From Maribacter sp. (GTDB lineage: Bacteria; Bacteroidota; Bacteroidia; Flavobacteriales; Flavobacteriaceae), in the NCBI GenBank assembly GCA_018679695.1, contig JAHHKH010000018.1, positions 1 through 24,486 of the forward strand: a DNA stretch of 24,486 bases. Reading direction: 5' to 3'. The translations under genes were made by a program, and so were the position numbers. The notes below the pieces were generated by a model. The model saw nothing but the letters and a program-made list of their open reading frames with translations, did not search any database and had not been told where the DNA came from. This document shows, one piece after another, positions 15,562-22,564 of the stretch (positions are counted from its first letter, which is position 1; every line of letters starts with the position of its first letter).

Positions 15562-16620
15562 ATGACTACATTATTGATTTTAACCGTTTTGGTTTTAGTG
15601 GCAATTGCGATTTGGCAGATGACCAAGATTTTTGAATTGTCACAAATCAAGGCTGATGACTCCCAAGTGGCGAATGATCGGGATAATAAGTATAATGGAT
15701 ATTTATTGTTCTTGTTTTTAATTTTCATATACGCAATAACTATTTTTAGTTTTTGGAAATACGGCAAAACACTTTTGCCCGAGGCTGCTTCGGCCCATGG
15801 TGGTGACTATGATCAGTTAATGCTGGTTTCCTTTATCATAATTTTCTTTGTTCAGACCATAACCCAATTACTCCTCCATTATTTTGGTTTTAAGTATAGG
15901 GGCAAGAAAGGCAATAAAGCCCTTTTTTACGCTGATAATGATCGATTGGAATTTATTTGGACCATTATTCCTGTTATTGTTTTAGCCGGTTTGATACTTT
16001 GGGGATTGTATACCTGGACCAACATTATGGATATCAATGACGAGGATGATCCAATAGTAGTGGAACTTTATGCCCAACAATTCAATTGGACAGCAAGGTA
16101 CGCAGGTGATGATAATGTTCTGGGTGGGGCCAATGTAAGAATGATAGATATAGACAAAGCAAATATATTGGGTCTTGACGAGTCCGATTCCTACGCCAAG
16201 GATGATATCATCGTTAAGGAATTACATTTACCAGTAGGGAGAAAAGTGAACTTTAAAATGCGCTCTCAAGACGTTTTGCATTCAGCATACATGCCTCATT
16301 TTAGGGCACAAATGAATTGTGTTCCCGGTATGACCACCCAATTTTCGTTTACACCGACCATCACCACGGAAGAAATGAGGCTCAAACCAGATGTTGTTGA
16401 TAAGGTTAAAAGAACAAATGCAATTCGCGCAGAAAAAGCAGCAGCAGGTAAGGATAATTCTGATCCATGGGAATTTGACTATATTCTTCTTTGCAATAAA
16501 ATTTGCGGTAAATCGCACTACAATATGCAAATGAAGATTATAGTGGAAGAAGAGGAAGAATACAACAAATGGTTAGCGGAACAGCAAACCTTTGCCCAAA
16601 CAATGGCATCAGTTGAATAG
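15562..16620 (+). CDS. coxB: Cytochrome c oxidase subunit II
   Basis: A 352-residue subunit that receives electrons at the CuA centre. The periplasmic cupredoxin domain has His240 (VLHSAYMPHF) and the CuA loop C311-N-K-I-C315-G-K-S-H319-Y-N-M322, so all metal-binding Cys, His and Met side chains are present. This marks it as a cytochrome c oxidase rather than a quinol oxidase. At the position where most CuA subunits have Glu (CxExC, which also binds Mg/Mn), this protein has Lys313. The N-terminal half holds four hydrophobic segments (about 3-20, 47-65, 86-108 and 131-152) instead of the usual two. The insertion in the cupredoxin domain (about 180-215) is acidic. No fused cytochrome c domain is present. 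coxA follows after 31 bases. Confidence 0.95.
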   Translation: MTTLLILTVLVLVAIAIWQMTKIFELSQIKADDSQVANDRDNKYNGYLLFLFLIFIYAITIFSFWKYGKTLLPEAASAHGGDYDQLMLVSFIIIFFVQTITQLLLHYFGFKYRGKKGNKALFYADNDRLEFIWTIIPVIVLAGLILWGLYTWTNIMDINDEDDPIVVELYAQQFNWTARYAGDDNVLGGANVRMIDIDKANILGLDESDSYAKDDIIVKELHLPVGRKVNFKMRSQDVLHSAYMPHFRAQMNCVPGMTTQFSFTPTITTEEMRLKPDVVDKVKRTNAIRAEKAAAGKDNSDPWEFDYILLCNKICGKSHYNMQMKIIVEEEEEYNKWLAEQQTFAQTMASVE

Positions 16621-16651
16621 TTAAGTTTAAAAAAATTAAAAAGGAAATTAT

Positions 16652-18475
16652 ATGTCGGCCACAGCACATGCACATTTAGAAGATCACGCAGATGACCATG
16701 GGCATCATCACAAGGAGACTTTTGTGACCAAATACATTTTTAGTCAAGATCATAAGATGATATCAAAACAGTATTTGATTACTGGTTTGATTATGGGTAT
16801 AGTAGGAATTGCCATGTCATTGATGTTCAGAATGCAACTGGCCTGGCCGGGTGAATCGTTCCCGATATTCGAGGCATTCCTTGGGGATTGGGCCCCTAAC
16901 GGTGTAATGGATGCTGATATTTATTTAGCCCTAGTAACCATTCACGGTACGATTATGGTCTTTTTTGTACTGACCGCAGGACTTAGTGGAACGTTTAGTA
17001 ATTTGCTTATACCCCTGCAGATCGGAGCCCGTGATATGGCCTCCGGTTTTTTGAATATGGTATCATACTGGCTGTTTTTCCTGTCAAGTGTTATTATGAT
17101 TTTATCCTTGTTTGTTGAAGCCGGACCGGCATCTGCAGGTTGGACGATATATCCCCCTTTGAGTGCATTGCCAATGGCCCAAGCCGGTTCAGGAATGGGA
17201 ATGACCTTGTGGTTGGTCTCTATGGCTATTTTTATAGCTTCCTCTTTATTGGGGTCACTGAACTATATTGTGACGGTAATCAATTTAAGAACCAAAGGAA
17301 TGTCAATGACGCGATTGCCATTGACGATTTGGGCTTTCTTGATCACTGCGATTATAGGTGTGGTTTCCTTCCCAGTACTCTTGTCAGCAGCGTTATTGTT
17401 GATAATGGATAGAAGTTTTGGCACTTCTTTTTTCCTGTCGGATATATTCATTCAGGGCGAAGTCTTACATTACCAGGGTGGATCTCCGGTATTATATGAA
17501 CATCTGTTTTGGTTTCTAGGTCACCCGGAAGTGTATATTGTATTACTACCAGCTTTGGGTATAACTTCGGAGGTTATGTCTACCAACGCGCGTAAGCCTA
17601 TTTTTGGTTATCGTGCAATGATTGCCTCCATAATAGCAATTGCTTTCTTATCGACCATCGTATGGGGTCACCATATGTTCATATCGGGTATGAATCCATT
17701 CCTTGGGTCGGTATTCACATTTACCACACTCTTGATAGCTATCCCTTCAGCAGTAAAGGCTTTTAATTATATTACTACACTTTGGAAAGGTAATCTGCAG
17801 TTGAATCCCGCTATGCTGTTTTCCATAGGATTGGTATCTACTTTCATTACTGGAGGATTAACAGGTATCATTCTTGGGGATAGTACATTGGATATCAACG
17901 TTCACGATACCTATTTCGTTGTTGCCCACTTCCATTTGGTTATGGGTATTTCTGCACTCTATGGATTATTTGCCGGGGTGTACCATTGGTTCCCTAAAAT
18001 GTTCGAAGGCAAGATGATGAATAAGAACTTAGGCTACGTTCACTTTTGGATAACTGCAATCTGTGCTTATGGTGTTTTCTTCCCAATGCACTTTGTGGGT
18101 ATGGCTGGTGTACCAAGAAGGTATTATGAAAACACGGCATTCCCAATGTTCGATGAATTGACCGATGTTCAGATATTAATGACCATATTCGCATTAGTTG
18201 CAGGTCTTGCCCAATTGGTTTTCTTGTTCAATTTTATCCATAGCATGTTCTATGGAAAGAAAGGACCCCAAAACCCATGGAAGTCAAATACCTTGGAATG
18301 GACAGCGCCACAAGAACATATGCATGGAAACTGGCCAGGTGCCATACCTCATGTCCACCGATGGGCCTATGATTATAGTAAAACTGATGAAAATGGTGAG
18401 TATATAATTCCCGGACAGGATTTTGTGCCCCAAAACATTCCGAGGCAGGAGGATGAGGAAGAGCTTAACCATTAA
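16652..18475 (+). CDS. coxA: Cytochrome c oxidase subunit I (heme-copper, A type)
   Basis: A 607-residue catalytic subunit that reduces O2 at heme a3-CuB and pumps protons. Metal ligands seen are His98 and His428 for heme a, His426 for heme a3, and His291, His340 and His341 for CuB, with the cross-linked Tyr295. D-channel residues include Asp128 (GARDMAS), its downstream Asn and Glu293 in HPEVY, the mark of an A1-type enzyme. The K-channel Lys369 is present in AIPSAVKAF. Residues 418-419 (His-Asp) keep the subunit I half of the Mg site. The N-terminus is His-rich (seven His in the first 20 residues), and a C-terminal tail of about 60 residues is polar. It is the last gene of the operon, before the terminator at 18494. 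No subunit III or assembly gene lies nearby. Confidence 0.97.
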   Translation: MSATAHAHLEDHADDHGHHHKETFVTKYIFSQDHKMISKQYLITGLIMGIVGIAMSLMFRMQLAWPGESFPIFEAFLGDWAPNGVMDADIYLALVTIHGTIMVFFVLTAGLSGTFSNLLIPLQIGARDMASGFLNMVSYWLFFLSSVIMILSLFVEAGPASAGWTIYPPLSALPMAQAGSGMGMTLWLVSMAIFIASSLLGSLNYIVTVINLRTKGMSMTRLPLTIWAFLITAIIGVVSFPVLLSAALLLIMDRSFGTSFFLSDIFIQGEVLHYQGGSPVLYEHLFWFLGHPEVYIVLLPALGITSEVMSTNARKPIFGYRAMIASIIAIAFLSTIVWGHHMFISGMNPFLGSVFTFTTLLIAIPSAVKAFNYITTLWKGNLQLNPAMLFSIGLVSTFITGGLTGIILGDSTLDINVHDTYFVVAHFHLVMGISALYGLFAGVYHWFPKMFEGKMMNKNLGYVHFWITAICAYGVFFPMHFVGMAGVPRRYYENTAFPMFDELTDVQILMTIFALVAGLAQLVFLFNFIHSMFYGKKGPQNPWKSNTLEWTAPQEHMHGNWPGAIPHVHRWAYDYSKTDENGEYIIPGQDFVPQNIPRQEDEEELNH

Positions 18476-18493
18476 GTAGAAAAAATAACAAAG

Positions 18494-18529
18494 AAAAATG
18501 CCCATCTAGTTCAGTTGGGCATTTTTTTT
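18494..18529 (+). terminator. Intrinsic terminator of the act-cox operon
   Basis: AAAAATGCCCA and TGGGCATTTTT form an 11-bp stem with an 11-base loop, followed by a run of eight T. It lies 18 bases after the coxA stop codon. Confidence 0.9.
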
Positions 18530-18632
18530 GATAGCAATACAAAAGTTGATTTAGCTTTTTTGTAATATATTTAAATAAAATATGGGTCAAGGTTGCTGAG
18601 GGCCTATTCATCTACGAACACATACCTTTAAA

Positions 18633-19457
18633 ATGAAAAATCTTATCACCCTGTTAGTGCTGTTAGTTTGTTTTCAGACCTATTCCCAACGGAAGCCTAA
18701 AATTAAAGGCAATAAAAGCGTAGTTGAGGTCAGGGAAGACCTTCCGGCGTATAATGCGATCGAATTGATTGATGATTTGGAGATTGTACTCCAGAAAGCT
18801 ACCGAAGAAGGTTATACCATAAATGCCGATGATAATTTAATCGATGTGCTTAAATTCAAGGTTGTAGACAGTACTTTGGTTATAAGTTCGTTCTACAAAA
18901 TAATTTCAAAAAAGAAATTGGACATCACGGTCAACTATACTGAGCTCGAATCTATTACCATGCGCGATGGTAAGATAAATATGAAGGACGTTATTTCTTC
19001 CGATGCGTTGGTCGTGAACACTTTTGGCCCTTCTAGATTGGAATTGAATGCAACTGCAACAGTGATGAAGATTAATATGGAAGGTATGAGCTCAGGCGAT
19101 TTTAATCTTGCCAGTGATTCTCTGAACATAACCTTAAAGGACAGGATCGATGTTCGTATTTATGCAGTTGGTGCAAGCAATTCCATAGAGATGCATAAAA
19201 ATGCCAGTGCCAAGATGGAAGGTTCAGCCGATGTCTTTAATGTAAGCCTATATGGCAATTCAAACTTAAAAGCTTCCAAATTGGAGGCAATAAAAATAAT
19301 CGCAAATTTAGAAGAATCACCTAATGCCAGGTTAAACGCCCTAGAGCATATAGAGCTATCTTCCAATGGTACTTCCAAAACCTATCTTTATGGTAATGCA
19401 AAAATCGTTATTCACGATTTTTTGGACACCTCACAACTACATAAGGAAAAGCTATAA
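18633..19457 (+). CDS. Exported DUF2807-like (head GIN domain) protein
   Basis: A 274-residue protein of unknown function. A signal peptide (MKNLITLLVLLVCFQTYSQ) directs export. The rest is a repetitive beta-strand pattern with alternating hydrophobic residues, as in putative autotransporter-adhesin head (DUF2807) domains: AYNAIELIDDLEIVLQKA at the start, then several strands ending in Ser/Asn-rich turns such as LYGNSNLKASKLEAIKI and LYGNAKIVIH. No membrane anchor, lipobox or Por secretion tail was seen. It stands alone between the act-cox terminator and convergent pckA. The 100 bases upstream are AT-rich, and no convincing TAnnTTTG promoter was found there. Confidence 0.75.
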   Translation: MKNLITLLVLLVCFQTYSQRKPKIKGNKSVVEVREDLPAYNAIELIDDLEIVLQKATEEGYTINADDNLIDVLKFKVVDSTLVISSFYKIISKKKLDITVNYTELESITMRDGKINMKDVISSDALVVNTFGPSRLELNATATVMKINMEGMSSGDFNLASDSLNITLKDRIDVRIYAVGASNSIEMHKNASAKMEGSADVFNVSLYGNSNLKASKLEAIKIIANLEESPNARLNALEHIELSSNGTSKTYLYGNAKIVIHDFLDTSQLHKEKL

Positions 19458-19487
19458 TTCGCAGTTTTTTTAGACAAGAAGAAAAGA

Positions 19488-19519
19488 AAATCCCTATTGC
19501 CTTACAACAATAGGGATTT
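19488..19519. terminator. Bidirectional terminator between the DUF2807 gene and pckA
   Basis: AAATCCCTATTG (19488-19499) and CAATAGGGATTT (19508-19519) form a perfect 12-bp stem with an 8-base loop. On the minus strand a TTTTCTTTT run follows, which favours use for pckA. On the plus strand the tail is short, but the hairpin would still serve the DUF2807 gene. Confidence 0.85.
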
Positions 19520-19540
19520 AAAATTCAAAAAATGGATTGG

Positions 19541-21130
19541 TTAGGATTGTAATGCGCTGGCTTTGGGCCCTGCCTCTACAATCTCGGGATTTACGTTGGC
19601 TTCGAACTTCTTGAAGTTTTCATTGAAAAGTGTAACAAGTTTCAATTTGGTTTCTTCATATTTTGCCTTGTCTTCCCATGTATTTCTAGGAATTAATACT
19701 TCTGAGGGAACATTAGGACAAGTCGTTGGAATCTGGAATCCAAATTCTTCATCCTTTACATATTCAACATTGTCGAAATCATGATGATGGATCGCATCGA
19801 TCATGGCTCGGGTATGCTTCAATTTCATTCTTGATCCAGTTCCTGTCCAACCTGTATTAACCAACCAAGCTGTAGCTTTATGTGTCTTGATTTTTTCTGC
19901 CAACAATTCGGCATATCTGTTAGGATGCCACATCATAAAGGCTGCTCCAAAACAGGCACTAAAAGTAGCAGTTGGTTCGGTAACCCCCATTTCTGTACCC
20001 GCGACCTTCGCTGTGTAACCAGAAATGAAATGGTAACTAGCCTGCTCAGGGGTAAGCTTGCTTACAGGAGGTAATACACCGAAAGCATCACAAGTAAGGA
20101 AAATGATATTTTCAGGATGACCAGCAACGCATGGTATTTGCACGTTATCAATAAATTCAATCGGATAGGAAGCTCTGGTATTTTGGGTGATCGAAGTGTC
20201 TGTATAGTCAACCGTTCTGGTATCCTTGTCATAAACTACATTCTCCAATACGGTACCAAAACGAATTGCATTGAAAATATCCGGTTCTTTTTCTGCTGAA
20301 AGGTCAATAGCCTTGGCATAACAACCTCCTTCAATATTAAAAGTACCTTTATCTGTCCAACAGTGCTCATCATCACCGATCAACCTTCTTTTTGGATCGG
20401 CACTTAAAGTAGTTTTACCTGTTCCCGAAAGTCCAAAAAGGATGGTAACATCATCTTTTTCACCTACATTGGCAGAACAATGCATAGGTAATACATCTTT
20501 AAGTGGCATAAGATAATTCATTACACCAAATAGGCCTTTTTTCATTTCCCCTGCATACTGGGTACCTAAAATTACGATTTCCTTACGTTCCAGGTTTACA
20601 TCAATACTGGTTTTGGAAGTCATTTCAGAGGTATAACGGTTGGCAGGGAATCCACCGGCGTTCATCACAACATAGTCAGGTTCTCCAAAATTGGCCAATT
20701 CCTCTTTGGTTGGCATAATCAACATATTCTGCATAAAAAGGGCATGGTATGCTCTAGTACAGATAATCCTGGTTTTGATCCTGTATTCGGGATCCCAACC
20801 GGCAAAGGCATCAACCACAAAAAGATGCTCACGCGTATTGAGGTAATCAAGTGCCCTTTCATGGTTAACCATGAATGTGTGCTCATCTAAACCGATGTTG
20901 ATAGCTCCCCAATCGATATTGTTCTCAGAATCAGGATGGCGAACAATTCTTTTGTCTTTTGGGCTACGACCCGTTTTCTCACCTGAATAGGTCATTAATG
21001 CACCTACATCGGAAATCGCAGTACCTTTTTCCAAACGAAGGCCTAGTTCATAAAGAACAGGAACACTACTATTCCTATATATCACTTCGGTGTCTATTCC
21101 ATATTTTTTTAAATCGAATTTTGCAGACAT
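19541..21130 (-). CDS. pckA: Phosphoenolpyruvate carboxykinase (ATP)
   Basis: A 529-residue cytoplasmic enzyme that interconverts oxaloacetate + ATP and phosphoenolpyruvate + CO2 + ADP, the first step of gluconeogenesis from TCA-cycle intermediates. Motifs: substrate-binding Arg55 in TGRSPKDK; YAGEMKKG near 192-199; the kinase-1a P-loop GLSGTGKTT at 233-241; the kinase-2/metal site LIGDDEHCW around 250-258; and NTRASYPIEF. The length is as expected for the ATP-dependent class. The gene is monocistronic, divergent from ruvB and convergent with the DUF2807 gene. Its upstream region has a -7-like box without a -33 element and a perfect palindrome at about -41, which points to activator control. 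Confidence 0.97.
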   Translation of the reverse strand: MSAKFDLKKYGIDTEVIYRNSSVPVLYELGLRLEKGTAISDVGALMTYSGEKTGRSPKDKRIVRHPDSENNIDWGAINIGLDEHTFMVNHERALDYLNTREHLFVVDAFAGWDPEYRIKTRIICTRAYHALFMQNMLIMPTKEELANFGEPDYVVMNAGGFPANRYTSEMTSKTSIDVNLERKEIVILGTQYAGEMKKGLFGVMNYLMPLKDVLPMHCSANVGEKDDVTILFGLSGTGKTTLSADPKRRLIGDDEHCWTDKGTFNIEGGCYAKAIDLSAEKEPDIFNAIRFGTVLENVVYDKDTRTVDYTDTSITQNTRASYPIEFIDNVQIPCVAGHPENIIFLTCDAFGVLPPVSKLTPEQASYHFISGYTAKVAGTEMGVTEPTATFSACFGAAFMMWHPNRYAELLAEKIKTHKATAWLVNTGWTGTGSRMKLKHTRAMIDAIHHHDFDNVEYVKDEEFGFQIPTTCPNVPSEVLIPRNTWEDKAKYEETKLKLVTLFNENFKKFEANVNPEIVEAGPKASALQS

Positions 21131-21181
21131 TGTTTTTTCTTTTAAAATGGTTGTTAAACTTTACTTGTATTAAATTCTTTG

Positions 21182-21189
21182 CAAAGTAT
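21182..21189 (-). promoter_or_regulatory. Candidate -7 element of pckA
   Basis: The minus strand reads ATACTTTG, a near match to TAnnTTTG. No TTG is present at the -33 distance, as expected for a promoter that relies on an activator. The transcription start would be near 21178, about 48 bases before the ATG. Confidence 0.4.
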
Positions 21190-21211
21190 GGCAATATTCA
21201 TCTGAAAAAAG

Positions 21212-21225
21212 ATGACATATGTCAT
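21212..21225. promoter_or_regulatory. 14-bp palindrome, candidate CRP/FNR-type operator
   Basis: ATGACATATGTCAT is a perfect palindrome. Its form (five-base arms around four bases, ATGAC-N4-GTCAT) resembles the sites of CRP/FNR-family regulators. Its centre (21218.5) lies about 41 bases upstream of the inferred pckA start, the class II activator position, and about 90 bases upstream of ruvB. Confidence 0.5.
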
Positions 21226-21245
21226 ATAGTTTAAAGTTAATCAAC

Positions 21246-21257
21246 TATAACGTTATA
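21246..21257. promoter_or_regulatory. 12-bp palindrome between pckA and ruvB
   Basis: TATAACGTTATA is a perfect palindrome with a central CG, as in many LacI-family operators. Its centre is 33 bp from that of the 14-bp palindrome, about three helical turns. A regulator is not identifiable from the sequence alone. Confidence 0.3.
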
Positions 21258-21297
21258 TTGAGCAGTAAATCCATAAATTTTAACATTTGATTTTTCA

Positions 21298-21305
21298 TAT
21301 CTTTG
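21298..21305 (+). promoter_or_regulatory. -7 promoter element of ruvB
   Basis: TATCTTTG matches TAnnTTTG perfectly. A -33 TTG is not evident. The box ends 7 bases before the ruvB ATG, so the transcript would start at or within a few bases of the initiation codon. Confidence 0.5.
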
Positions 21306-21312
21306 TTTGGAT

Positions 21313-22335
21313 ATGAATGAGTACTTGGATCCTACGACCGGAAATTTCTCACCCGAGGAAATAGACATTGAACGAGCATTACGGCCAATAACTTTTGATG
21401 ACTTCACAGGACAGGAACAAGTTCTTGAAAATCTAAAGGTTTTTGTAGAAGCTGCTAATCAGCGTGATGAAGCATTGGACCATACCCTATTTCATGGTCC
21501 TCCTGGATTGGGAAAGACCACTTTAGCCCATATTCTTGCGAACGAATTGGGCGTGGGTATCAAAATTACATCAGGACCTGTGCTTGACAAACCTGGGGAT
21601 TTGGCCGGGCTATTAACCAATCTACAGGAACGTGATGTTCTTTTTATTGATGAGATCCATAGGTTAAGCCCTATAGTAGAGGAATATCTATATTCCGCCA
21701 TGGAAGATTATAAAATTGATATTATGATCGAGACCGGACCAAATGCCAGGTCCGTACAGATCAATTTGAATCCATTCACTCTAATTGGGGCAACGACCCG
21801 TTCTGGTTTATTGACTTCACCTATGCGGGCCCGTTTTGGTATTCAAAGCAGATTGCAATATTATTCCACAGAATTATTATCAACCATAGTAGAACGTAGT
21901 GCAGAAATTCTTAAGGTATCCATTACACAGGATGCAGCGATTGAAATTGCCGGACGAAGCAGGGGAACACCAAGAATATGTAATGCCTTGCTAAGAAGGG
22001 TCCGTGATTTTGCCCAGATAAAGGGTGACGGGAATATTGATATGGAAATATCAAGATACAGCCTTAAAGCCTTGAATGTTGATGCCCATGGTTTGGATGA
22101 AATGGACAATAAGATCTTAACTACAATTATCGACAAATTCAAAGGTGGACCTGTAGGTATTACCACATTGGCCACTGCGGTATCGGATAGCGCGGAAACC
22201 ATAGAGGAGGTTTATGAACCTTTTTTGATACAACAAGGTTTTATCATGCGTACGCCCCGTGGAAGGGAAGTCACCGAATTGGCGTACAAACATTTAGGGA
22301 AAATTAAAGGTGGTGATCAGCCAGGATTATTTTAA
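21313..22335 (+). CDS. ruvB: Holliday junction branch migration ATPase RuvB
   Basis: A 340-residue AAA+ motor that, with RuvA, drives branch migration of Holliday junctions during recombinational repair. The Walker A GPPGLGKTT starts at residue 62, and Walker B has FIDEIHR (Asp113-Glu114). A sensor-1/arginine-finger region follows (GATTRSGLL, then MRARFG). The C-terminal winged helix includes GPVGITTLATAVSD and ends with TPRGREVTELAYKHL. The start was placed at ATG 21313 (MNEYLDPTTGNF), which is the family N-terminus. A TTG two codons upstream (21307) lies too close to the promoter box. The next gene begins 10 bases after the stop. Confidence 0.96.
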   Translation: MNEYLDPTTGNFSPEEIDIERALRPITFDDFTGQEQVLENLKVFVEAANQRDEALDHTLFHGPPGLGKTTLAHILANELGVGIKITSGPVLDKPGDLAGLLTNLQERDVLFIDEIHRLSPIVEEYLYSAMEDYKIDIMIETGPNARSVQINLNPFTLIGATTRSGLLTSPMRARFGIQSRLQYYSTELLSTIVERSAEILKVSITQDAAIEIAGRSRGTPRICNALLRRVRDFAQIKGDGNIDMEISRYSLKALNVDAHGLDEMDNKILTTIIDKFKGGPVGITTLATAVSDSAETIEEVYEPFLIQQGFIMRTPRGREVTELAYKHLGKIKGGDQPGLF

Positions 22336-22345
22336 ATTATTGATT

Positions 22346-22564
22346 ATGGGATTATTCTCAGATGACAAGGAACCAAAACCAGTAGATATAAAGGGAAAAA
22401 GGCTAAAATGTTCAATATGTGGCCACGATATTTTTAGACCTAGAAAGGCCCAACTCAATACCAAGGCAGCATCTCTCATGAATCTTGATTGGGCTAACAA
22501 AAGTGCCCATTGTTATACCTGCGCCAATTGCAGCCATATTGAATGGTTTATGGAGGAACAATGA
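22346..22564 (+). CDS. Small zinc-ribbon protein (DUF2082-like)
   Basis: A 72-residue protein with two zinc knuckles: CSIC (Cys22, Cys25) and CYTCANC (Cys56, Cys59, Cys62). Between them is the stretch AQLNTKAASLMNLDWANKSA, which resembles the DUF2082 family of putative nucleic-acid-binding zinc ribbons. Four Cys (22, 25, 59, 62) suffice to bind one Zn. The start MGLFSDD at 22346 avoids a long overlap with ruvB that an upstream ATG (22310) would need. The stop codon overlaps the ATG of the P450 gene (ATGA), so the two are probably translationally coupled. Function unknown. Confidence 0.75.
   Translation: MGLFSDDKEPKPVDIKGKRLKCSICGHDIFRPRKAQLNTKAASLMNLDWANKSAHCYTCANCSHIEWFMEEQ

Noticed and set aside
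21307..21312. TTG start for ruvB two codons upstream
   Set aside because: It lies 2 bases after the -7 box, probably at or before the transcription start; the ATG at 21313 matches the family N-terminus.
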